Assembly (NCBI GenBank): GCA_027487795.1
Contig: JAIYCX010000005.1
Span: 1 to 52,900, forward strand
Length of the DNA: 52,900 nucleotides
Direction of reading: 5' to 3'
DNA from: Pseudomonadota bacterium
GTDB taxonomy: Bacteria > Bdellovibrionota_C > UBA2361 > SZUA-149 > DAOLCO01
How positions within the stretch are numbered: the first letter of the stretch is position 1; each line of letters begins with the position of its first letter. Shown one piece after another: positions 24,823 through 33,578 of the stretch. A model generated the notes under the pieces. The model saw nothing but the letters and a program-made list of their open reading frames with translations, ran no database searches and was not told the DNA's origin. The translations under genes were made by a program, and so were the position numbers.

Positions 24823-25707
24823 GTGAATCAAGAACATAAAATCATAGAAGCTAATCTCTGGAAGTCTGCAAAAGATAAGCACATCAATAAGTTATCAAAA
24901 TTTATTGAAGATCATAGAGTTAACAGAACTCTGGGACTAAAACATCCAGTTCATGATTTTTTATTTAGTTATTATAGTTTTAGTAGAGGGCAATTACTTA
25001 GGTGGAGTCCGGGAGTTGGGGTTTCACTGAAGGTTGAAAATATTAATGAGTTAGACTGGTCTGAATTTTATAAGGTAGACCATAAGTTCGCATCACTTGA
25101 TATAGGCCAGTTTCCTGAAAGAAGAATACCTTATCTGAACTGGGCAATAAACTTTTTTAAACTAACTATAGAACGTCCTCCAGTATTCCACTGTTTTGGT
25201 CTACATGAATGGGCTATGGTTTATAAGACTATGAATAGACAACATCCGAATATTCCCCTTAGGGTTAATAATTCTATAATTGAAAAACTCATAGAAGAGA
25301 GCGCACTTTGTTGTACTCATTATGATGCTTTTAGATTCTTTTCAGATGAAGCTAATACTTTGAATAAAAATAACTTAGAGAGAACTAATGTGGTCGATTT
25401 TGAACAAGCAGGATGTATTCACTCTAATATGGATTTATATAAATTTGGCTATAAAATAGCTCCGTTTATATCTTCAGATCTTTTAGCTGATTTATTTCTA
25501 CTAGCAAGAAAAGCTAGGGAAATTGATATGAAAGCGAGTCCTTACAATTTAAGTAATTTTGGATTTTCACCAATCGCGATAGAAACTAAAGAAGGGAGAG
25601 AGGAGTATGTGTTAGAACAAAGAAATTTATATCAAGAATCTCTATTTCTTAGACAAGAACTTTTGAGTGTTTATGAAAATTTACTCTCACTTTGTATGAA
25701 GATCTAA
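24823..25707 (+). CDS. Protein of the family annotated as 3-methyladenine DNA glycosylase
   Basis: This 294-residue protein starts with GTG. It carries motifs of a conserved family often labelled 3-methyladenine DNA glycosylase, particularly in actinobacteria: HPVHDFLFSYYSFSRGQLLRWSPG near 42-65, PVFHCFGLHEWAMVY near 119-133, CCTHYDAFRFFS near 162-173, EQAGCIHSNMDLYKFGYK near 193-210 and MKASPYNLSNFG near 235-247. I know of no direct biochemical support for glycosylase activity in this group, so the name should be treated as a label only. The conserved His, Cys and Asp residues suggest an enzyme. A decayed copy of its last codons occurs at 37139-37193 on the other side of the polysaccharide locus. 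Confidence 0.7.
   Translation: MNQEHKIIEANLWKSAKDKHINKLSKFIEDHRVNRTLGLKHPVHDFLFSYYSFSRGQLLRWSPGVGVSLKVENINELDWSEFYKVDHKFASLDIGQFPERRIPYLNWAINFFKLTIERPPVFHCFGLHEWAMVYKTMNRQHPNIPLRVNNSIIEKLIEESALCCTHYDAFRFFSDEANTLNKNNLERTNVVDFEQAGCIHSNMDLYKFGYKIAPFISSDLLADLFLLARKAREIDMKASPYNLSNFGFSPIAIETKEGREEYVLEQRNLYQESLFLRQELLSVYENLLSLCMKI
25623..25687 (+). repeat. Direct repeat, left copy (3' end of the 24823 gene)
   Basis: This stretch, including AATTTATATCAA and AGACAAGAACTTTTGAGT, lies within the last 30 codons of the gene at 24823. It is found again in the same orientation at 37139-37193, with about 9 bases missing and several substitutions. The two copies bracket the polysaccharide locus. Confidence 0.6.
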
Positions 25708-25850
25708 AATTTCTTAACTGGATTAGTGGACAAAATCCTAAACAATTTGTACACTGCTATTTTTGTATCTCTAGACTTCCATAAAATGGGAGATTGTCAC
25801 TTACGGCTGAAAACCACCTAGGTTAATTTTATATTTCAAAGTTATTGAAG

Positions 25851-28499
25851 ATGAAAGTCATACAATATTTTTTACCTCTTGTACTAGGATTAATTGTAAT
25901 ATTCATATTACAAGCAGTTTTTACTCCACTACACTTTGCTATTGTTTCCTCTGGTGATAGCCCTTCAACATCATTGAGTATTGGTTCTCGTAAATTCAAT
26001 TTGATTAGAAGGGACTTGTCTGAGAAAAGTAAAATCGAGGTTCTATCTTTAGATCATCGTTCCAATTTGAATGAAGTTCAAATGACACCACCAAGATTTC
26101 TAGATGGCAGAGAAATCAAGATGGCACCAGTAATGATGGATTTTGTATATGATAAAGACTTGGGACGTTTTGTATCAAGTAAAGTAAAAGCTTCTTTGGC
26201 ATTTGATGGAGAATTTGGAGATGTTAAAATTGATTTTCTATGCTTTCAAAGAGGAGGATTAGTTCAAATAAAAAGAAACTCCCATACAGAGGAAGTTAAT
26301 TTAAACTGCCCAACCGAAACTTGGAAAAGCGTTATTTTAAAGAGCGGACTTTCATATAATCATACGAGCAGATTCTTTTTTTTAAGAGATCAAGAAATTA
26401 GTTCTCTGAATGATACATTCTTGGGTGACAGGCTAGTAATTGCAGTAGGCGGTAAAAATATTTATGACTCGACTATAAGTAGTATTTCGAACATTCTGAT
26501 TGATAGGTGGGAAATTCTTTTTTTCACTATAAATCAATTCCAGGATTTTTTATTACTCAGTTTAATGACACTTGTTTTATTGTTCGTTAGTTATTCTATC
26601 GGCGATTGGCTAGTGTGGAAGTTTCAAAGTCAGAGCTATCTTTCAGGGGAGATACTTTTAAAGATGGTATTGGGCTTTTTTTTTCTAGCCGTACTATCAG
26701 GATCGCTCTCGTACTTTATTCCAACACAAACTCAGAAATTTATTATATATCTGCTATTACTGCTAGTTTTTACAAGTCGATGGAGAGCGAATAAGCTAGA
26801 TCTTGATATTTTCGTTTCTTATATAAATCAGAGAAAACTATTTTTATCATTCGTTGTAATTAGTTTTTATCCAATCTTATATTATGGGGCTAGATTTTTA
26901 GGCCAATATCATACTGATATATATGAATATTCGACTTTAGCTGATTTGATAAGGCAGAAGTCTTTAATAAATCTAAGGGGAGATTTTGAAAGTCTTCGTT
27001 CAGGGGTAGTAACTTCTGGAGCGGGATTTGAGTGGAGAGCTATTGATTCGGTATTTGCTTCTTTTGTTTCTGAAGTTTTTTATATGCCGACTAGATTTGG
27101 GTTTATTATATCTGCAATTATATTTTATATTCTATATGGATTAATGCTTTCAGACTATATTTCACGTAAAGTGAATTATTCAAAGTCATGTGAAATACTA
27201 GTGACCCTAATTGCTAGTACTATGGTTGGAGTTATCTTCACATATGATGAAGGCTACTGGTCACAATATTATTTTTCCTGTGCCCTAGGGATCCTAATGG
27301 TCCTGTGGCCAAATATATTTTTAAATTTACAAAATAAAACCTATAATTTCTCAATCGAGATTTTGGCATTTATTTTCACAGCATCATATGCACTATCTGT
27401 ATATCCTTATTTTCTACTGCCTGTAATAGCCGGAGTCGTATTTGTATTTATTAGGGATTTATTAAAAAGCTCAAAGAGTGATTTTAAATATTTAGCTAAA
27501 ATTTGTATTAGCGTTGCATTGCTTTCAAATTTGAATCTCATTACGCTTTATGGATTTTTTGATACTAAACAATTTTTTGAATCTTTGGATGCACTAGCGG
27601 TTGGTGTTGTTTTTACGCCATACCTAGATTTGAAAGGATTTTCGCTGTTGACCGGAATCATTTCTTGGCATGTACGATCTAATTACTGGTCACAATTTAG
27701 TGAAGAGTTTCCTTTTTTCTTAACATATCTTAGTTCATTTTTTAATTTCCAACAGAGTAGTTTTGTAACATACACATCAATTTTTCTGATAGTTGCTCTT
27801 CTCGTGCAACTTTTACTGAAATCCTTTAAAAAACAAGAATCTAAATATGAGGCAGCGTTATTAAAAATAGTATTCTCTCAAGCGTTGGTCTGGTCTGTAT
27901 TTATTTTATATTACTATTTTCAAAATAGACCTTATGTATATTTTAAATCTCTCCTCCAATTAAGCTGCCTGATACCGATTTTCATAGTTGTACTTTTTGG
28001 CTTTACTAATAAAAGTCTGCTCACTCGAAAAGTTATTTCTTCCTTAATGATAGGGATATTTTTTATATTTCAGTTTATTGGAGGATCTTTCGATAAGATC
28101 TCATATTTTTCTGATTTGAGTGGGCGTTCTAGTTTATTAATTCATGTCGGCTTAATACCAACTCTAGAGTTTCAAGAAAAAACATTGATCTCTAGTCCAA
28201 AAAGTAAAAATTTTTATTTGGCGATAGGGGACGAGCAAATGAGTGGGACCGACAGGGATAGAGTTCTTTTAGCTCACCTAAGATCTACAATACGGTATAA
28301 TCAAGGCAATTGTGTTAATTGCGCAGGAATCGAACTACCAATAACCAGTATTAAGCAAATGGGGGAAGACTGTTCCAGCTTTAATCATGAGATAGATGCG
28401 GTTATTAGCATCGGTAAATCAAAATTAAACTGCTCAGGATATCAAAGTTTTGATATGCCCTACGTTCAGTCCTCAGTTTTTACAAGGACTCAAAATTGA
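25851..28499 (+). CDS. Large polytopic membrane protein of the polysaccharide locus
   Basis: The ATG at 25851 was preferred to an in-frame TTG two codons upstream. The product has about 882 residues. A first membrane segment (VIQYFLPLVLGLIVIFILQ) is followed by an extracytoplasmic domain of roughly 200 residues. More than ten hydrophobic segments follow from about residue 225 to 760, then a soluble tail with cysteine pairs (NCVNCAG, DCSSFNHE, LNCSGY). The architecture is that of a GT-C type glycosyltransferase or a polysaccharide polymerase, which fits its place before GT2, Wzm and Wzt genes. I see no decisive motif, so function is inferred from context only. Confidence 0.6.
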   Translation: MKVIQYFLPLVLGLIVIFILQAVFTPLHFAIVSSGDSPSTSLSIGSRKFNLIRRDLSEKSKIEVLSLDHRSNLNEVQMTPPRFLDGREIKMAPVMMDFVYDKDLGRFVSSKVKASLAFDGEFGDVKIDFLCFQRGGLVQIKRNSHTEEVNLNCPTETWKSVILKSGLSYNHTSRFFFLRDQEISSLNDTFLGDRLVIAVGGKNIYDSTISSISNILIDRWEILFFTINQFQDFLLLSLMTLVLLFVSYSIGDWLVWKFQSQSYLSGEILLKMVLGFFFLAVLSGSLSYFIPTQTQKFIIYLLLLLVFTSRWRANKLDLDIFVSYINQRKLFLSFVVISFYPILYYGARFLGQYHTDIYEYSTLADLIRQKSLINLRGDFESLRSGVVTSGAGFEWRAIDSVFASFVSEVFYMPTRFGFIISAIIFYILYGLMLSDYISRKVNYSKSCEILVTLIASTMVGVIFTYDEGYWSQYYFSCALGILMVLWPNIFLNLQNKTYNFSIEILAFIFTASYALSVYPYFLLPVIAGVVFVFIRDLLKSSKSDFKYLAKICISVALLSNLNLITLYGFFDTKQFFESLDALAVGVVFTPYLDLKGFSLLTGIISWHVRSNYWSQFSEEFPFFLTYLSSFFNFQQSSFVTYTSIFLIVALLVQLLLKSFKKQESKYEAALLKIVFSQALVWSVFILYYYFQNRPYVYFKSLLQLSCLIPIFIVVLFGFTNKSLLTRKVISSLMIGIFFIFQFIGGSFDKISYFSDLSGRSSLLIHVGLIPTLEFQEKTLISSPKSKNFYLAIGDEQMSGTDRDRVLLAHLRSTIRYNQGNCVNCAGIELPITSIKQMGEDCSSFNHEIDAVISIGKSKLNCSGYQSFDMPYVQSSVFTRTQN

Positions 28500-28563
28500 G
28501 ATATGAAATAAATCATTGTAGCAAGTTATAATAATAAAATTTAGTATCTAATCATCTCAATCT

Positions 28564-29553
28564 ATGAACTTACCTGAGCGTGGTTTCCCGAACTTAACCT
28601 TAATCGGTGTTTTTTCAACTATTTTTGCGATATTTTTATACAGTTTTGGTACTATATTAGGGTTTTTTAATTTTATCCTATCAAGACCACGCTTCTTGAC
28701 TGTAATGGCAGAAAACCTTGTTTGGTACAGTGGAGTGCCTCTTATTATTGGTATTTTTTCAATTGCTATTGGTCTTTTATTCTTCTTAGAAAATAAAAGA
28801 GGTCGGACTCCAGTTAGATTTGATAATGTAAAAGTAGATTCTGTCACTGTATGTTTAACCGCATATAATGATGAACTAAGTATTGCTTTATCGGTAAAAG
28901 ATTTTTTAAATCACCCAAAAGTTGCGCGAGTTATCGTTGTTGATAATAACAGCAAGGATAGAACTTCTGAATTTGCTAGGGAAGCAGGAGCAATCGTAGT
29001 TCTTGAAGAAAAGCCAGGATATGGTCAATGTGTTTATCGTTGCTATCAGGAGGGATTAAAATATACTGACACTGAACTTACTCTACTCTGTGAGGGTGAC
29101 ATGACTTTCAGAGCATATGATATAGATAAATTTCTTGCTTACATACCACATGCTGATATTGTAAATGGTACTCGCATAGTGGAGCAACTCCGTGAGTTTT
29201 CAACGCAGTTAACAAGTTTCATGTATTATGGAAATTTTGCTGTTGGTAAACTACTAGAGTTAATACACTTAGGTAAGGGAACTTTTACAGATGTTGGGAC
29301 TACGTATAAGTTGTGCAGAAATGATGCGTTGAGGAAAATTATTCCGTACTTAGATCCTCAAATTAATCTAGAGTTTAATGCCTATTTTATGGATGCAGTA
29401 TTGACTTTAAATCATGTTATTGTTGAATGTCCCATTACCTTTTCTCCAAGGATAGGAGTTAGCAAAGGGGGAAATGTTAATGATATGCGTGCATTAAAAG
29501 TTGGGTTAAGAATGATAAGAGGATTACTATTTGGTTTCAAGAGATATGAATAA
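28564..29553 (+). CDS. Family 2 glycosyltransferase with N-terminal membrane segments
   Basis: The protein has 329 residues. Two hydrophobic segments (about 12-38 and 56-77) precede a GT-A domain that opens with VTVCLTAYNDELSIALSVKDFL near 93-114. The sugar-nucleotide-binding VVDNNSKDRTSEFAREAGA lies near 123-141, and the DXD-like EGDMTF near 178-183. NGTRIV and TDVGTTYKLCR further on resemble polyprenyl-phosphate sugar transferases. It probably transfers a sugar to a lipid carrier or growing glycan at the inner membrane. The donor is unknown. The next gene overlaps its end by 8 bases. Confidence 0.85.
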   Translation: MNLPERGFPNLTLIGVFSTIFAIFLYSFGTILGFFNFILSRPRFLTVMAENLVWYSGVPLIIGIFSIAIGLLFFLENKRGRTPVRFDNVKVDSVTVCLTAYNDELSIALSVKDFLNHPKVARVIVVDNNSKDRTSEFAREAGAIVVLEEKPGYGQCVYRCYQEGLKYTDTELTLLCEGDMTFRAYDIDKFLAYIPHADIVNGTRIVEQLREFSTQLTSFMYYGNFAVGKLLELIHLGKGTFTDVGTTYKLCRNDALRKIIPYLDPQINLEFNAYFMDAVLTLNHVIVECPITFSPRIGVSKGGNVNDMRALKVGLRMIRGLLFGFKRYE

Positions 29554-30208
29554 TTTGGCACATAATTTACAAGAATCTTATCACGATACTAGATTTACTT
29601 TTGATGAAAGAAGGGAAACCCTCTGGAAAGCACTATGTGATTTTTGGTTTTCTAAATATGTTGATAGCAATTCTGTTATATTGGAACTTGGAGCTGGGTA
29701 TTGTCATTTTATAAATAATATAAGTGGTAAAACAAAATATGCTCTTGACCTATGGGATGGAGTTACTAAGTTCGCGAAGCCAGAAGTTACACCTATAGTT
29801 GGTACGGCGTCACAACTAAGTTCTATTAAAGATCATTCCGTTGATTTTGTTTTTGCAAGCAACCTATTTGAACATTTAACAAAGGAAGAGTTTGCAGAAA
29901 CATTGAAACAAGTTCGTAGGATTTTAAAACCTCAGGGAACGATTAATATTTTGCAACCTAACTATAGATTTTGCTTCGACGAGTATTTTGATGATTACAC
30001 TCATGTTGCAGTTTGGTCTGATCGAAGCATTAAGGATTTCGTTGAAGCTAACGGGTATAAGGTTATCGATATTTGGCCAAGATTTTTACCTTTAACGGTT
30101 AAGTCTATTTTCCCAGTATCAAGAACTTTAATTCGACTATATTTAATGCTTCCTTTTAGACCTATGGGTAAGCAGATGTTTATTAGATGTAGCCCTGATC
30201 TAGGCTAG
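29546..30208 (+). CDS. SAM-dependent methyltransferase (class I)
   Basis: The start is the ATG at 29546 (MNNLAHNL), overlapping the glycosyltransferase by 8 bases. The 220-residue protein shows motif I VILELGAGYCHF near residue 45 and the motif II/III region DHSVDFVFASNLFEHLTKEE near 98-117, followed by RRILKPQGTINILQPNYR. This pattern is common in methyltransferases of surface-glycan loci, which methylate sugars or cap chains. The overlap with the GT2 gene supports a joint role in glycan synthesis. The acceptor is unknown. Confidence 0.82.
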   Translation: MNNLAHNLQESYHDTRFTFDERRETLWKALCDFWFSKYVDSNSVILELGAGYCHFINNISGKTKYALDLWDGVTKFAKPEVTPIVGTASQLSSIKDHSVDFVFASNLFEHLTKEEFAETLKQVRRILKPQGTINILQPNYRFCFDEYFDDYTHVAVWSDRSIKDFVEANGYKVIDIWPRFLPLTVKSIFPVSRTLIRLYLMLPFRPMGKQMFIRCSPDLG

Positions 30209-30213
30209 GTAGT

Positions 30214-30406
30214 TTAGCTTATAGTCTCATAACCTTTAATGCCATATTTACGACTTGCTGATTCTAGGCTCAAGCCTTCTTTTGATAATTTATTTACTAC
30301 TTCGTATTTAAATACTTCTGGGTATTTAATTTGCGAGTTTACTACTCTGTTTCCATCGATTTTATTCTCTTTTTCTCCTCATAGGTAGTCAACCTATTTG
30401 AGGACA
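30214..30406 (-). mobile_element. IS3-type element remnant (OrfA N-terminal part)
   Basis: On the minus strand a frame runs from 30378 to a stop at 30214-30216 with no start codon. It reads NSQIKYPEVFKYEVVNKLSK, then EGLSLESASRKYGIKGYETIS. This is the helix-turn-helix start of IS3-family OrfA transposases (xxFKxxVVxxxLxxGxSxxxxAxxYGI). The sequence starting TGTCCTCAAATAGGTTGA at 30406 may be the element's terminal repeat. Only about 55 codons remain, so the element is inactive. It fills most of the 270-bp gap between the methyltransferase and wzm. Confidence 0.6.
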
Positions 30407-30478
30407 TGACGCTTTGCTATCGCTGGATTATATCGTCTAATTATTATACTAGATTGCTTGATTAATTAAGAAATTCTA

Positions 30479-31294
30479 ATGCGAATAATTTTATCTTTTA
30501 TTGCCTTTCTTTCCGAGATTTACTCTAGGAAAGCTATGTTAGTTCAGCTGGCAAAAAGAGACTTTAAGTCTCGCTATCTGGGATCTGCTTTTGGGCTTTT
30601 CTGGGGATACATTCAACCAACAATCACTATTCTAATTTTAATTTTTGTTTTTGAAGTAGGCTTTAAAGCTCAGCCTATTAAAGATGTTCCCTATGTTCTT
30701 TGGTTTGTTACTGGGATGATTCCTTGGTTTTTTATTTCTGAAGGAATTCAAAATGGCACAGGTGCAATTTTGGAATATAGCTTTTTAGTAAAAAAGATTG
30801 CTTTTAGAGTTAGCTTACTTCCTGTGATAAAAATCATATCAGCATTTTTAATTCATATTTTCTTTGTCTTCGGACTCTTCATTTTGTTTCTTATTTATAA
30901 ATTTCCGCTCGGCCTAGAAAGCATTCAAGTGTTTTATTACTTATTTGCTGCAGTGGTACTTCTTCTTGGAGTTAGTTGGATCACATCAGCGCTTATCGTT
31001 TTTCTTAAAGATGTCGGTCAGATTGTAACTATGCTTCTTGGTTTTGCTTTTTGGTTAACACCAATTATGTGGGACATCTCTAGTCTTAATCCGAAATACC
31101 AGTCTTTTTTTAGTCTTAATCCTGTTTTTTATATAATTGACGGTTATCGGCAAAGCTTAATTTATAAACAATGGTTTTGGGAAGGAGATTTGCTTTTTAG
31201 AACATTTATTTTTTGGACTATTAGTATGCTCATTTTTATTGGAGGAGCTATACTTTTTAGACAGCTGAAACCACATTTTGCAGATGTTATTTAG
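30479..31294 (+). CDS. wzm: ABC-2 polysaccharide export permease
   Basis: The 271-residue integral membrane protein is the channel half of a Wzm/Wzt O-antigen or capsule exporter. It has about six hydrophobic segments. The N-terminal RDFKSRYLGSAFGLFWGYIQPTI (about 28-50) and the later FWLTPIMW near 196-203 and LNPVFYIIDGYRQSL near 218-232 are diagnostic of the family. It starts right after an IS remnant and is followed 8 bp later by the matching ATPase. It moves lipid-linked polysaccharide across the inner membrane. Confidence 0.9.
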   Translation: MRIILSFIAFLSEIYSRKAMLVQLAKRDFKSRYLGSAFGLFWGYIQPTITILILIFVFEVGFKAQPIKDVPYVLWFVTGMIPWFFISEGIQNGTGAILEYSFLVKKIAFRVSLLPVIKIISAFLIHIFFVFGLFILFLIYKFPLGLESIQVFYYLFAAVVLLLGVSWITSALIVFLKDVGQIVTMLLGFAFWLTPIMWDISSLNPKYQSFFSLNPVFYIIDGYRQSLIYKQWFWEGDLLFRTFIFWTISMLIFIGGAILFRQLKPHFADVI

Positions 31295-31302
31295 AGAGAT
31301 AA

Positions 31303-32547
31303 ATGACTAGAGAAATAGCAATACAAGCATCAAAGCTATCTAAAACCTACCGCCTCTTTGCTGAGCCTGTTGATCGATTAAAAGAAGCTTTGCATCCTTT
31401 TAGAAAAAAGTATCATACCGACTTTAATGCTCTAAGTGACGTAACCTTTGATGTTTATAAAGGTGAGACACTTGGCATCATTGGTAAAAACGGAGCAGGT
31501 AAGTCTACTCTACTAAAGATATTAACAGGAGTCCTAACTCCATCAAGTGGGTCGTATTCAGTACGCGGTAGAATTTCTAGCTTATTAGAGCTGGGTACGG
31601 GATTTAATCCAGAATTAAGCGGCTTAGAAAATGTTTTCTTTAATGGAATGCTTTTAAATATTTCTAAAGAAGAGCTAGATACTAAGCTAAGTTCTATACT
31701 CGCATTTGCCGACATTGGTGATTTTATTTATCAACCTGTAAAAGTTTATTCAAGTGGAATGTTTGCACGTTTAGCTTTTTCAGTAGCGTTTCATGTTGAT
31801 CCAGATATTTTAATAGTTGATGAAGCTTTGTCGGTTGGAGACATGGTGTTTCAAAAAAAATGCTTCGACAAGTTTCATGAAATAAGATCTAAGGGCAGCA
31901 CTATCCTTTTTGTGTCCCATGATCCATTTCAGGTTAAAGGCTATTGTCAGAGAGCTTTGTATTTAAAGAACGGCGAAGTCGTTATCTTTGGAAGTTCTAG
32001 TGAAGTTGTTGATTCTTATTCATATGATCAGGAAAGTGAAATACGAGCTAAGGCATCAAAAGCAAAGCAGATAAGTGATATCAGTGCCGAAATACAAGAA
32101 GACAAAAACGCAGTCAGTGAATCTTCTAATAATCACCACATTTCAATAACTCATGCTAGGCTAGTTAACTTGCAGGGCGAAGAAGTAAGTGAAATAAAGA
32201 CTGGTGACAGCATAGTGTTATGTTTTAATTATAAAGTAGTAGGGGACTTTCAAGGAAAGCTTTCTTTTGTATTTAATTTATATAAACATAATGATTTTTA
32301 TATATGTGGAGCCACTTCTGTGATGGATAAGATTCCAGCTCATGCACCTGGTGAAGTTGGAGAAGTTAGAGTAATGTTTAAAAAATTGCCACTACTTGCA
32401 GGTAAGTATAAGTGGAGATGTGCAGTTAATGATGAAGAAGGACTGGGTATTTATACTGAAGCAGTACCGGTCTGTGAGTTTAGTATTAAGGATAATTTTG
32501 AAGCAGTAGGTTTGATTGATCTTAACCGAAGCTGGGAAATTATATAG
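31303..32547 (+). CDS. wzt: Polysaccharide export ATPase with C-terminal carbohydrate-binding domain
   Basis: The 414 residues consist of a nucleotide-binding domain (1 to about 240) and a beta-sandwich C-terminal domain (about 275-400). The ATPase shows IGKNGAGKSTLLK (Walker A, about 61-73), ELGTGFNPELSGLENV, the signature VKVYSSGMFARLAFS and Walker B ILIVDEALSVGD. The C-terminal part (ITHARLVNLQGEEVSEIKTGD and SFVFNLYKHN) resembles the Wzt domain that recognises the finished, end-capped glycan. Such a domain usually goes with a chain-terminating modification, which could be supplied by the adjacent methyltransferase. GAGAGATAA before the ATG gives a Shine-Dalgarno sequence. Confidence 0.92.
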   Translation: MTREIAIQASKLSKTYRLFAEPVDRLKEALHPFRKKYHTDFNALSDVTFDVYKGETLGIIGKNGAGKSTLLKILTGVLTPSSGSYSVRGRISSLLELGTGFNPELSGLENVFFNGMLLNISKEELDTKLSSILAFADIGDFIYQPVKVYSSGMFARLAFSVAFHVDPDILIVDEALSVGDMVFQKKCFDKFHEIRSKGSTILFVSHDPFQVKGYCQRALYLKNGEVVIFGSSSEVVDSYSYDQESEIRAKASKAKQISDISAEIQEDKNAVSESSNNHHISITHARLVNLQGEEVSEIKTGDSIVLCFNYKVVGDFQGKLSFVFNLYKHNDFYICGATSVMDKIPAHAPGEVGEVRVMFKKLPLLAGKYKWRCAVNDEEGLGIYTEAVPVCEFSIKDNFEAVGLIDLNRSWEII

Positions 32548-32554
32548 GGACGTA

Positions 32555-33577
32555 ATGGAAAGAATCAGCTTAGAGTTTGATAGAAAAGCAATTATACAAG
32601 AACATAGGCATCGCTATAAGTTAAGTTCTATTTTATCAAGAGGAAAAGTCTTAGATATTTCTTGTGGTATAGGGTATGGATCTCAGATAATTAGTGAGTT
32701 TTTAGAAGTCGAGTCCTGTATTGGAGTTGATATCTCAAAAGAAGATGTTGATTATGCAAATCTAAATTTTAAATCAGACAAGACTGAATTTGTTACGGGA
32801 GATATCTGTAAGCTTGATTTCCCTGATAATTCTTTTGATACTATAGTTTCTTTAGAAACTTTAGAACATATAGCAGATCCAAAGACAGCTTTAAAAGAGT
32901 TGTCTAGAGTACTAAAGAGTAATGGGCTTTTTATTGGCACTGTGCCGGAGGCTAGTTATGATGAAAAGTGTGAGCGAATTTACGGCCCAAATCCTTATCA
33001 CTTACATAAATTCTCAAAGAATCAATTATTTGAATTTCTTAAAACTGATTTTTCTGAAGTGGAGATTGTAACTGTAGGTTTTATGATAGGCTCATTTATA
33101 GAGGGCCAAAGATATGACACTTCAGATATCCAATATCAAAAACCAGAAGGATCTTATTTTTTTCTCGCATCAAAAGAGAATTTGGATCTTAAAAATAAAA
33201 TGAACAGAATTAGCGGCGCTTTTCTTCCTGCTCTTAGCATGGTTGAATATGATGAAGAATTAACTTGTCCTTTAAGAGAGGCATTAAAAAGTCAGCAAGA
33301 ATTAATAGATCAGAAAGATAAGCTAATTCTAACTACTGAAAAGTTAGTAGATTCTAAGGATGAAATTATTGCTAGTATGAAGATTGCAATTGATAGTAGA
33401 GATGAAGCTATTAACAGTATGAAAATTGCCATTGAGAGCAGAGATGAAGCTATTGCTAGTATGAAGATTTTTATTGATAGCAGAGATGAAGCTATTAAAT
33501 CAATGGAAAAAGTACTTGAAAAACGTTGGGAGATTATTCAAGAATACGACGCTAAGTTGAAATTGTTAGAGGGCTAA
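32555..33577 (+). CDS. SAM-dependent methyltransferase with C-terminal tandem-repeat coiled coil
   Basis: The start is the ATG at 32555, after ATAGGGA, and gives 340 residues. The class I methyltransferase domain shows VLDISCGIGYGSQI near 33-46, GVDISKEDVDYA near 60-71 and TIVSLETLEHIADPKTAL near 96-113. From about residue 265 the protein becomes a coiled coil with 14-residue repeats (MKIAIDSRDEAINS, MKIAIESRDEAIAS, MKIFIDSRDEAIKS), preceded and followed by weaker copies. A methyltransferase fused to a coiled coil next to a Wzt with a C-terminal domain resembles the WbdD-type chain-length ruler that caps O-antigen. No kinase domain is present, so the analogy is partial. Confidence 0.82.
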   Translation: MERISLEFDRKAIIQEHRHRYKLSSILSRGKVLDISCGIGYGSQIISEFLEVESCIGVDISKEDVDYANLNFKSDKTEFVTGDICKLDFPDNSFDTIVSLETLEHIADPKTALKELSRVLKSNGLFIGTVPEASYDEKCERIYGPNPYHLHKFSKNQLFEFLKTDFSEVEIVTVGFMIGSFIEGQRYDTSDIQYQKPEGSYFFLASKENLDLKNKMNRISGAFLPALSMVEYDEELTCPLREALKSQQELIDQKDKLILTTEKLVDSKDEIIASMKIAIDSRDEAINSMKIAIESRDEAIASMKIFIDSRDEAIKSMEKVLEKRWEIIQEYDAKLKLLEG

Positions 33578-33578
33578 T

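Noticed and set aside
33370..33510. CRISPR-like repeats
   Set aside because: The 42-bp direct repeats lie inside an open reading frame and encode a coiled-coil protein repeat; there are no spacers.
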